The notes under the pieces: model-generated
The model's input: the letters and a program-made list of their open reading frames with translations, nothing else
Told to the model about the DNA's origin: nothing
Database searches by the model: none
Source of the DNA: Corynespora cassiicola
Taxonomy: Eukaryota; Ascomycota; Dothideomycetes; Pleosporales; Corynesporascaceae
Length of the DNA stretch: 64,000 bases
Assembly: GCA_022059125.1 (NCBI GenBank)
Contig: JAEUWY010000016.1
Span: 682,001 to 746,000 of the forward strand
Direction: 5' to 3'
Made by a program: the position numbers and the translations under genes
In this document: piece after piece, positions 32,204 to 41,874 of the stretch
How the letters are laid out: each line of letters opens with the position of its first letter
Numbering within the stretch: position 1 is the first letter of the stretch

Positions 32204-33949
32204 ATGGCCATTGCACATCGCATCCCAGAATGGGACAACTCGATGCTGGTCGCAGTGGTTGCGACTCTATCCTTGCCCGTGTTAACTTATTGCTATTCGA
32301 CTTTTCGGTTTCATCAGGCAAAACGTAGTCAAAGATCTGGCAGAGAGCCGCCGACAGTCCCGTACTGGCTACCATGGGCATGCCACGCACTTCCACTTGC
32401 AACTGGAGCCTCTGCGTTCTTTGCGCACGCCATGTACGAAGAGAAACCTGACACAGGCGCCGAGACTGACTTTGTGTAGAAAGAAACATGGTGATGCTTC
32501 GCCTTTCCTCATACGCGCTGGCCCAATGTCATTTCTGATCGTCAGGGACGCAAAGAATGTGAAAAGAGTATTTCAAGCATCGACAGCAATCACGAGCGTT
32601 GATATTCATGCGCAAATCTATGAGCGAGTAATGGGAATGCCCACCGACCTACTACCCTTCTACCAACCCGGCAACAATGAGTCTACTGACGCAGCCCACT
32701 ACAATCTGTCACGCAAGCATCTCTCTGGTGAGCCTTTGATTAAGCTTTCGGAGACATACATCACACTTCTGCGCAAAAACTTGGCCCAAGACATCCTCAA
32801 ACTTGGTGCATCACCAGAAATCCGAGACCTCTGGCAATTGGTCCAGCACCATTCTACGCATGCCATCATCGAGACGTTATTTGGATCGACCATTTTTGAA
32901 ATATACCCGGAGGTCGTAGCTGATTTCTGGGAGATCGACGGATACATAGATTTCTTCGCACGGAACATGCCTCGTATCGCGGCCCCGTCAGCCTACAGGA
33001 CTCGCGACCGCATGATCCACAAGCTCAAGATATGGCTGGAACACTCAGAAGCTGCCAGAAAGGAAACACACCTAGTGCACGAGGACTGGCATCCAGTGGC
33101 GGGATCTAATTTTATGCGACATCGCGACCACACATTATCGGCCATCCCAGGCTTCAACGTGGAGGGCCGTGCTTCGGAGATCCTCGCATTGATGGTGGGG
33201 TAAGTCATGTCGTACAAGAAACCTGCGTTGGCTTCGAGCCCCTACTGAGTCTTGCATTTATCAGGGCGATTTCGAACACCATACCGTCGACGTTCTGGAC
33301 TATATTTGAGGCTTTGAGGAATCCTGCAATCAGGGAGCGACTGAATATTGTGTTCAAAGACACGGTAGATGTGAAGAAAAATCGCTTTGACATGCAGCAA
33401 ATCTCGTCAAACACATTCGTTCAATCATTTGGCGCAGAAATTGGACGGGTAAGGATGGGCTCTCCCTTGATGCGGCAGTGCGTGGTAGATGGATTTCAGC
33501 TTGGCGACTACACCATACGCAAAGGGACTTCGGTACTCATGTTCTCTTCTGACCTTGGGCTGAACGAAGAAGCCTGGAGAGATGCTAGGCCAGAGATGCT
33601 GGCAAGGCCTTTGACAGAGTTCTGGGCAGAGAGATTTATCGTCAAGAAGAGTGAACCAAGCCCTGGGGAAGGGAATTCTGAAGAGAAGGTTACCAAAGAG
33701 CGATTCAGTACAGAGAGAGTCAATGCGCTGTGTGCCCAATTTGGAGGTGGGCTTCGTCTGTGTCCTGGTAGGCACTTGGCGAAGATCATTCAGGTATCGA
33801 CTTTGGCTGTGCTTTTCTCTGAGTATCATGTCGAGTTCATTCAGCCATCACGCGCCCAGGCTGCCATACCCCCTACACGGCAGGCAGCGTTCGGAGCCAT
33901 GAAGCCATCAGAGCCGGTAAATGTACGGATCCAGAAGGTAGAAAAATAG
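32204..33949 (+). CDS. Cytochrome P450 monooxygenase 2 (CYP7/CYP8-like group)
   Basis: Exons 32204-32433, 32480-33199 and 33265-33949 give 544 aa. Hydrophobic anchor MLVAVVATLSLPVLTY near the N-terminus, then Pro-rich hinge PPTVPYWLPWACHALPLATG. The I-helix region is GAISNTIPSTFW (317-328), a degenerate oxygen-binding helix with Asn-Thr. The ExxR is EIGR (375-378) and the heme loop FGGGLRLCPGRHLAK has Cys483. The unusual I-helix and GGLRLCPGR loop resemble the fungal P450s annotated as CYP7/CYP8 (sterol 7-hydroxylase or prostacyclin synthase) homologues, but the substrate is unknown. Intron 1 is only 46 nt; the frame change it causes joins FAHA to IKKHGDASPFLIRAG. Intron 2 (33200-33264) is 65 nt. 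The receptor-like gene follows after 342 bp on the same strand. Confidence 0.85.
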
Positions 33950-34291
33950 GACCTGTACTACGTAATTTAGTCGGATACAGATCCTCAAATCAAAGTTGCT
34001 AGTTCTCTATACTTCAATCTTTGCCGGTGCGGCGCCTACCATCACCGTGCGCATTTTTTTTAGCGAAGTCAGTATGGCGGCACTCTATGGCCTCTGCGTC
34101 TCCTCTGTAGTGCACCATGGATGGAGTCATTTCCCATTGCGGGAATGTCTCGCAGGCAGCATGCTGATTTGCTGATGGAACCGCAACGATGCCATGGCGT
34201 GCACGTAGTCCCGCAATTAAAAACCCACGAGATATCCATACCGCACATTGTAGGTCTCTACCAATAATTCCTCTATATATCATCTTCAAAA
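33950..34291. other. Spacer, P450 2 / receptor-like gene
   Basis: 342 bp between same-strand genes. No feature recognised. Confidence 0.5.
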
Positions 34292-35442
34292 ATGTTGCCA
34301 TGCATGGTTCTGATGCTCTACTTCCTCATCATTCATCCCTCGCCAGTAACAGGGGCACCACCTGCGCTTACAGTCTCTCCACCAAGCGTACATATACGTC
34401 GTTCCGTAGAAATTTCTACAATTCTGGCTATATCTATTGTTGCAGAATGGGGTGTTGTAATTTTACGTTTCTATGAGAAGATCTTGCGCAAATCAAAACT
34501 AGGCATTGACGACTTCTTCATGGTCATGGCCCTGCTACTCTGCACGCCGGCCGCAATACTCATAATGTATGGTATGTGGGACATGAACAATTAATGATTC
34601 GAAGCAGAGCTGATCAGTGTTTCTCAACATAGGATTGGAAACCTCCGCAGGGAACATGCCGCAGGTCACGTCGAGTAGCCGAGACCATCAAATGCAAGAA
34701 TACATCCGCATGTTCTACATCAACAGCATCTTGTATAGCCTGGTAATTGCATCTGTAAAGGCTTCTATCCTAGAATTCTATCGTTCTGTTTTTGGCCAGA
34801 CAGCGAATCAGTCGTTCCGCAACATGATATGGGCTCTCGAAGTCTTAACGGGGCTGTGGTGCATGACTTCCGTCACCCATGCCATCATGATCTGCGAGCC
34901 GCGGAGTAAAATCTGGAGAATACATGTTGAGGGAATATGTGGCAATCTTATTGCACACTTCCTGACGCTCTCCATTATAGACATCCTCATGGATATTGCC
35001 GTCTGGATGTTACCGATCCCCACATTGTGGAGGCTGGAAATCCCTGTGAAGACGAAAGTGGGCATAATAACTATTTTTGGGTTAGGAATACTGTGAGTTC
35101 TCGTGGAATCCTTCTTCGAACCGCCCTCGAGGGTTATGTATCTAATATATGGCGGTTAGAGCCATCATCACCAATATGATACGCTTGTGCGAAATCACTG
35201 ACAAAGGCAAGATGAAAAGAAGGTTCCCCTGGCTCAGAACTTCTGAAGGAGCGTGCTAATACTACGCAGTTGACGTTGATAGAATCGTTATGTGGTCCGC
35301 GCTTCACGCTACGATCTCAATCGTATGTGCGAACTTGCCTTTTTCAAAGCCATTTTTTATCAGTTTGTACCACTGGTTAACGGGCATCATCCAGTCTATT
35401 TCGAGAAAGCGGGAAGAAATTAAGCATAGGAATTGGACATGA
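34292..35442 (+). CDS. Pth11-like seven-helix membrane protein, no CFEM domain
   Basis: Exons 34292-34571, 34633-35092, 35160-35206 and 35270-35442 join in phase to 319 aa ending at TGA 35440-35442. Signal peptide MLPCMVLMLYFLIIHPSPVTG, then helices beginning ISTILAISIVAEWGVVIL. The loop KLGIDDFFMVMALLLC matches the D-D-W/F position of the rhodopsin-like fungal integral membrane fold (compare WDDFLIG in the other receptor). Later helices include ILYSLVIASVKASILEFY, DILMDIAVWMLPIP and IVMWSALHATISIVCANLP. The tail is very short (about 20 residues), so the cytoplasmic signalling end is reduced. The last intron (35207-35269) has a GC donor (AAG/GCAAGA) with CAG acceptor; it is the only border that keeps the final helix in frame. 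Confidence is lower for exon 3 than for the rest. Confidence 0.7.
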
Positions 35443-35833
35443 GATAAGGAGAAGTTATTTGGGGGTGTCGAGCTTATCCAATGCGCAGAAGAGACGAGAT
35501 CTTACCTGAGCGCTTCACAGCCGTAGGGATTAGAAAGGCGGCGTGAAATAGCCTTTCCATTGCTCAAACGTCTTCATGTAGATCAGATAGCTTATAATCC
35601 AAAAAAGGAAAGACAAGGGGTAATGAAGCTTTAGTCAAGGTGTAAACTGTATGGATGAATGCTGTAGAGTTGATGTGCGGAAATCGTCATATAATCGTCG
35701 CAGTTGGCACAGCTAGACCGGAACAAAACAGGACATTTCAGCACATGAAGAAGCTGAAAATATAGAACGCCATCCTCCCTTCCAATCATTCTTGAACAAG
35801 GAAACAAGATGAAAGCACTAAGAAGTAGCGATA
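35443..35833. other. Tail-to-tail spacer
   Basis: 391 bp between convergent genes; no feature recognised. Confidence 0.5.
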
Positions 35834-36167
35834 TCACCTCTTCAGATCTGCAAATCGTCTGGCCAGTTCATCCACATCTGGAATCTTACCCCCGGGCCCA
35901 TGATCCTTCTTGGCAGGGGCTTTTTTAGTCTCGGCCGCTTTAGCTTTTGCGGCAACGTGACCCGGAAGCTTCAACTTAGGTGCAATATTATCTGTGCTGG
36001 GGCTTGGTGGCGTAATGCGCAATGGGCTTTGTGGGCCCAACTTCCGCGGTGGTGTTGCTTTGACAAGCTCTTCCCTCTCGTCCTCTTTCTTCGCTGCACT
36101 AGGCTCAGCCTCCAGAGGAGGTTCCCTCTGACCCTCAGCTTCCTCCGCAATGCCACCGCTAGGCTCA

Positions 36168-36206
<39 letters not shown>

Positions 36207-36935
36207 GGCTCAGCTTCAGCCTCGCCATAAGGGACGCCGTAGAACCGGGCAATTTCTGTCAGATATGCTTCGACCAATTCTGGCTTTGGCGTGTCGACCT
36301 TGAGTTTGTTCATGACCCTCTCCGCAACTCCCTCGCCCTCCATACTCGCAACTGCAACGTCCTTGCCGAATTTCTCAATCAGGAGCGCTCGCACGGCATG
36401 TAGTTCCTTGACATCCGTCCGTGGCGCCGCATATATCAAACTTCGGACTGCTTCTTCAAGAGCTGGGTCTATGGGGATCGCATTCGAAGAGGAGGTAGAA
36501 TAGGGCGAAGAAGGTGGGTCGAGCAGTTGGGAACGCGCGAGGACGAGTTCGCAATAGAGTTCGAGCATTTCATGGAGTTCAGTCGTGATGTCCGATCGGA
36601 TTATATTCTCAACACGTATCCTGGCTGACTGTATCTTTCCGGCCTGTAGACTTTCTATTAGTATGAAGGCCCAGCAGGATTGAATGCAGGCAGACAGGCA
36701 GCAGTCGCGGTCTGGCGCGGGAGTGACGGAGGTTCATTCGCATACCTCAATGAGCTGCGCCATTTCCCGCCGTTGTTGTTTCGCCTTGGCTGTATCCTTT
36801 TGCTGGACCATGCGTAGTCGCGATATTGACAGCTTGAGCTGTACTTTGAGCTTTGTCTATTCACGGTCAACCAACCGATGCGGCGGGGATGTACGGCACG
36901 CAGCGACTTACCACTAGAGACCCTGCAGGCGCCAT
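35834..36935 (-). CDS. IST1: ESCRT-III-associated protein Ist1
   Basis: Exons 36935-36912, 36856-36746, 36643-35834 give 314 aa. The first exon is tiny (8 codons, MAPAGSLV). The N-terminal half is the Ist1 helical domain: TKLKVQLKLSISRLRMVQQKD, KQQRREMAQLIEAGKIQSARIRVENIIRSD, ELHEMLELYCELVLAR. Ist1 binds Did2/Vps46 and the Vps4 ATPase and tunes ESCRT-III disassembly on endosomes. The middle is an acidic low-complexity segment with about 13 consecutive Asp encoded by a (TCG)13 microsatellite. The C-terminal end has KIPDVDELARRFADLKR, a MIM-type (LxxRF..LK) motif for Vps4 MIT binding. Introns of 55 and 102 nt. It lies tandem with MSH2 on the same strand. Confidence 0.92.
36168..36206. repeat. 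(TCG)13 microsatellite, in the IST1 coding exon
   Basis: 39-nt perfect trinucleotide tract encoding an Asp run in Ist1 (minus strand). Tract length is a multiple of three, so slippage would change the run but not the frame. Confidence 0.9.
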
Positions 36936-37279
36936 ACTTGGACGTTCGCACGGGAAGCGAAGGAGGTATATAAAGGTTAGTGTTGAAAGGTTGGAGGTCG
37001 GGTGGAGCAGGAGTTGGAGTTGGAAGAGCTTCCAAGCCGGATCCAAGGGCTGAAGTGGGATGCGCGGGGTGGAGCGGCGGTGTTGTGGCGTAAGGGGATG
37101 GTCCAAGCGCAGTACGCTAGTTGCCCAGGTGCACCCAACGATTCAAGACATTCATTCATTTTCACGAACCACCTGACTAACTCTTCGAAATCTTGGATTG
37201 CTTTGGTATCACGAGTTTTCCTTTTCCCTAAAGTACACTTTGGCACATGCGAGAGCGCCGAACGCCATTAACCTCGGAA
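36936..37279. promoter_or_regulatory. IST1 upstream region and MSH2 3' flank
   Basis: 344 bp; a TATATA stretch at 36967-36973, read as TTTATATACC on the minus strand, is about 30 bp before the IST1 ATG. Confidence 0.4.
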
Positions 37280-40153
37280 TCACAATGCCTGGATACCCTT
37301 GAAGAACCCATTCTTGTGCAAAGCTTGGTTCTCCCTTAGCAGCTCACGCATTCGCTCGACCTGCTGCTTCTTGGTGAGACCTTGACCCTCGGCCTCTTGC
37401 TTCCACTTGATCAGCATCTCCTTGAGCATCTTGCTTCCCTCCTCGACCTCTTCCTTGCTCGCTTGTACGAAGCCCTCCTCGTGCTTGCCAGAGAAATCCT
37501 CGAGTTCATCAGCTTTACGCTTAGCCATGTTGATGACTTTCTGTGGGAAGCGAACGAGCTCAGCTACGTGGATACCAAAGGACTGATCGCACACGCCTGG
37601 CTCGACCTTGTAGAGGAGCGTGACCTCCCTCTTCTGCTTTGCTTCTCCCAAGCCTGCGGCGCCTTCTGTGATATGCGCAACCACATGCAGGTTCTGCACT
37701 TGCGAATATGTGTTTACCAGTGCAGTGAGCTCGTGGAAATGCGTTGCAAAGAGCGCAAAGGCGCCTATCTCTTTGACGATATGCTCCGAAATAGCCCAGG
37801 CAAGACCAAATCCATCGTAAGTGCTTGTGCCTCGGCCAAGCTCGTCAATAATGATTAGAGATTCTTTTGTGGCAGATTTGAGAATGTTGGCAGTCTCTAG
37901 CATTTCGGCCATGAAAGTAGAAACGCCTTTGATCTGGCTATCGCTGGCACCAACTCTGGCGAGGATACAATCAAAAATGGTAATTTCGGCTTCTGAGGCT
38001 GGGACAAAGCAACCGATTTGTGCCATCAAAGCAATAACGCCAATTTGCCGGATATAAGTGGATTTACCGCCCATGTTAGGACCTGTGATGATCAAGAATT
38101 CACTTTCGCCTCGGACAAGGCTGACATCGTTTGTGATGAACGAGATATCGTCTTGCATCTCTAAACAGGGATGCCGGGCTTCTTTCAATATCGTGTTGCC
38201 GGTGCCTCGAGGGTGCATCTTTGGTCGAGCGTAGGAGGTAGGAGCATGCACAGAGACATGTGCGAATGCGACAATGACGTCGAGATGAGCAAGCACAGCG
38301 GCGAGCTTTTCCAAGACAGGGATATAGGATGAAGCTACTGCTACGACTTCATTCACTAGTCCTGTTTGTGCCCGATTGTAATTATCAGACATCTGATCGA
38401 ATTCTCGTCGCATTGTCTGCAGGGCCGAGGTGGTAAAGTAGACGCCGTTCTTTTGCGTGGTGATCTCCTGATACTTTTTGTTGTTGCGGATGCAGCCTGC
38501 TTCATTGCGGGTGAGCCTGAGACACCATCCGTGGACTTTGTGGTTCTCAAGGAAGAGCTTCTTGTCAGTATCCAAACCGAGATCCTCGCCGGTATTGTAG
38601 TGCTCGGACTCGATATCCCGCTTTAACTTATCAAGACGCTTGCGGATAGTACGTAGCCCATCATCAAACTCAGGTTTGATGATAAACTCATGGTTATCCA
38701 AGGCCTCCAGGTCGACTGTTGTCTCAACCATCTCTTGCAATTTAGCAAAGGAGTCCGAATATTCGCGTAGTTTCGATGTGTATTCGGCATCGAGGGGGTC
38801 TCGGTACTGCTCGTCCATCACCGATTCTAAGGTGCCAAGGAATCCAGGTAGACGAATGACAACTTGGTATGCCCTGACGACATCTTCAAGATTCGCTGCC
38901 TTACGTTGGAACTTCTTGGCTAGGCGATAAAGGTCCGGGATGGCGCGCAAGTGTTCTTCCTGCATAGTCTGCCGTAGTTCCGTGTCATTGACAAATGCCT
39001 CGACTAACTGCTGCCGGCGCTCGATTTCCGCCACGTTCATCAATGGCTGTTTTAGCCACTGGGCCAAGAGACGGCTGCCTGTGGCTGTCTTGCAATGGTT
39101 GAGAAGGCCATACAAGCTCATCGTCTTGGAGCCGTCCCTGGGACCGGGCATGAGGTTGAGGGCCTTTAAGGCTGCGGCATCCAGTTTCATATACTGTGAT
39201 AGATCATGTTGATAGAGCTGGTACTGCCCAAAATTCGACGAATCCGACATGACTCCCAGATACTTGATCAGAGCTGCCGCTGAGGCCATGGCATGCTTCA
39301 AATCATTCGATGGGAGTGTTCCAGCGGCCCGTTCGTCCTTAAGCAATCTCGGAAGATCCTGGTCAATGTCTTTTGTACCGTAGTCTCCAGATGGGCGTTC
39401 TGCCACAGCACAGCCGCAGTTATCAGCAATGGTCCGTAGTTTACCAAGCTCGACGTCCTTCTTTCCACTATCCGCTTGTATGAGACATTCCTTCACACCG
39501 AGTTGGATAAGGAGCGATTCGAAATTCGAGTAAAGGTCGTTATCAAGAAATTCGGCCACGCCCAACTCGCGCACGCTTGCGTCGGCGAAGCAGACACCCA
39601 CTTGGCGGGCTTGTGATGCTTTTGCTATCACTTTGACGGCCAATATTATAGGGGCATTTTCCATGTGGCCACCTAGTTCTTCCTCGAGGTCTTGGACATT
39701 TCCGGGCGATGCCTGGCCAAAGTCAGTCTCCATTGCGGAGGATTTTCTCCCGGTGGTTCCGGTACCTTCTTCGTGACTTTCCAATCCATACGCTTCCCTG
39801 ATGACTGCCATATTTCGATTCGCTTGTTGAGTTTGAACAAAGATTCTCGGAGGAAGTTGCGGAACACCATTGTGGTCAAGGTGACAGAATCAAGACCTGG
39901 TTCCCGGCCCAGTTTACGAATGACAGCCTTCGTGCGATAGACCTTCAATGAAACGTCAGATGTGGTTACTATTGTACTCAATATGCGCATGACTTACCGT
40001 CTCTGCGATGAGTCTCGCATCGTCGCCATGCGCAGAGTAGTAATCTCCTCGATCGAAGATCCGCACTGTGTCGTCACTCTTCTCAGGAAGATTGAGAAAG
40101 AAATTGCAGAAGCTCGACTCGTCCTCTTCTTTCAACTCTGGTCTAGATGCCAT
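37280..40153 (-). CDS. MSH2: DNA mismatch repair protein Msh2
   Basis: Exons 40153-39998, 39942-39766 and 39712-37280 give 921 aa. It is the common subunit of MutS-alpha and -beta, which bind mismatches and small loops after replication. The N-terminal mismatch-binding domain begins MASRPELKEEDESSF and continues with IFDRGDYYSAHGDDARLI; exon 2 holds YRTKAVIRKLGREPGLDSVT..VFRNFL. The large last exon has the lever and clamp regions, then the C-terminal ATPase: Walker A GPNMGGKST (near residue 655), Walker B IIIDELGRGTSTYDG, and ALFATHFHEL. All catalytic residues are present. Length equals fungal Msh2. Intron 2 (39713-39765) replaces an N-terminal run that a naive open frame would include as MAVIREAYGLE..., which is intron and wrong-frame translation. 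ATG 40153 has a typical fungal start. Confidence 0.95.
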
Positions 40154-41874
40154 TGTAACAGGAATGTATGAGAGAAGTGCTTGCTTGGGTGTGGAATAGA
40201 TGAGGAATGAAAGTGTAATTGATTGATAAATCTTGGGCTGGGCACCGAAGACGACGCGACACGAGCGTGACGCGCTTTCACGCTAGTGTAATCGATAGCA
40301 CGGACCATCAGTCCATTTGTGGCACCGGGCAATTCATAGTATTAAGCAACACTTCACTAGATAACTAACTGTAAAACGTGTGGCGTGATCTTTAATTGGA
40401 TCTTTATCGTGATCACCTTGGATACTCCATTCCCACCAAAGCTGTTGTTGGCTGCATACGTCCAACTTCCTTACATGGTGGTGTTTCCGACACTTTCATT
40501 TGAATCTTCAGTGAGTAATTGATGCTAGGCGAATCAAACAGCTCCAAATAAAGCCGCAGTCTATACCTTTGAGAATACAATCTTTGATTCATATCCAGTT
40601 GCTAGGTATAGAGTCAGGGAAGCGATGTTGATGGTGCTACTACATCCCATTTCACTGCTTTTCTTGCCCAAGAACTTCTCCAAGAATTCCTTCTGGGCTG
40701 GACGCATTACTAAGACTCTTTCTTCGTCTCGCCTGTTGCTTGCGTTTTCTCCAGTCCTTTTCATGTTTTCTACCACTGGCATACACGATGCTGGCGATGC
40801 AATGGACTTGATGCAATCTTCCCAACGCGGAAGCAACATCTATCCAAGAGAGTAGACATGATGGCAGAAATGAAGAGAACCGATTTAATCAAAAATAAGA
40901 TGGGGTTGTAGGAACCAAGAGGTAAACAAAGGCAGAAAAGGCCTTTGTATCTACAGCTTGGCCATGCCGCGCACTAGTGTGCTTGACTGCAGGATGTCGG
41001 GCAGAAGTATTGTCTTGTATCACACAACACGCATGTGCGTCCTGTCTCCGCGGAATTGTAGTGTTATTGGTTGGAGGTATCTGCAAGGGCGAACCTGACA
41101 ATGGGCCATACGAGTGAAAACTCAAGACTTGGGCAGGGCTTCGTTTAGCCTGAAGGTAAGTTGAAGCCTTCGAATTCTGACTTGAGCCCACATCAAGGGT
41201 AGAACTGACTGGTTTCCACCTGCTTGTGTTCTCACGAAGATTGCACTACAAGTGCCACTGTTACACGAACCCATCTCAGCACAAATTCCACCGATACAAG
41301 CCTGCTCCGACATGTATGGTAGAGTCAAGACTTACCACCTGGTTATAGTCTTCTTCAGCACCAAACTTCACGTCTTGGCTGGTGCGCGTAGGCTCGGAGC
41401 TGCTCGGCTTCACGTTGCCCGAGAGATCGACAACTTGCTGACATCTTGGGCACCCAAGCAAGAAAGAACATGCAGTCATGATCGTAAACCGCTTTTTGTC
41501 TCTTGATTGTGTCTTACACCCAACAAGTGACGCACCGAAAGCTCGACATCTACTAGGCCTAGGTAGACAGGTCCTGCCATTCCCCTGCAATGACGTAAGG
41601 CCATCTACCAGTGCATCAAGCAGGTCAACGTCCCTGCATGCCAGAAATCCAGCAGTCTCCCTGCCCATTGCAATTTTGAGGAAAGTAAAGCGTAGTGGTT
41701 CGGGTTGGCCTGTACAAGAAGGGTACAAATGAACCATTGATCCACCAAAGTTCGCTCTCCTGCCGCAGTGGCACTAGCGAAAGCTTGTCCCGGATCCCTG
41801 CAACTTTTTTTCGCGGGCGTCCTCAATTTTGCGACGGCCCATCACCAGCTCCGCACAACACCCTCACCCTCACA
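40154..41874. promoter_or_regulatory. MSH2 / UTP18 divergent intergenic region
   Basis: 1.7 kb. Near MSH2 it has two near-MCB sites, ACGCGA (40254-40259) and ACGCGC (40270-40275), 101-122 bp upstream of the ATG. The minus frame 41276-41737 is listed separately. No gene is recognised between 40.3 and 41.2 kb; the 92-aa frame at 40561-40839 lacks motifs. Confidence 0.45.
41276..41737 (-). CDS. Unassigned Cys-containing ORF (doubtful)
   Basis: 153-aa frame from ATG 41737. It contains KIAMGRETAGFLACRDVDLLDALVDGL, GCPRCQQVV and, at the 3' end, splice-like GTAAGTC after NQV. Another frame just downstream reads CIGGICAEMGSCNSGTCSAIF. These suggest a real gene with an intron near 41330, but no family, signal peptide or supported second exon was found. 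It may also be a decayed fragment. Low confidence. Confidence 0.25.
   Translation of the reverse strand: MVHLYPSCTGQPEPLRFTFLKIAMGRETAGFLACRDVDLLDALVDGLTSLQGNGRTCLPRPSRCRAFGASLVGCKTQSRDKKRFTIMTACSFLLGCPRCQQVVDLSGNVKPSSSEPTRTSQDVKFGAEEDYNQVVSLDSTIHVGAGLYRWNLC

Noticed and set aside
22556..35442. Secondary-metabolite gene cluster
   Set aside because: Two P450s but no PKS, NRPS, terpene synthase, transporter or pathway regulator in the window.
39713..39811. N-terminal MAVIREAYGLE.. as the start of Msh2
   Set aside because: This stretch is intron 2 plus wrong-frame exon; the proper N-terminus lies in exons at 40153-39998 and 39942-39766.
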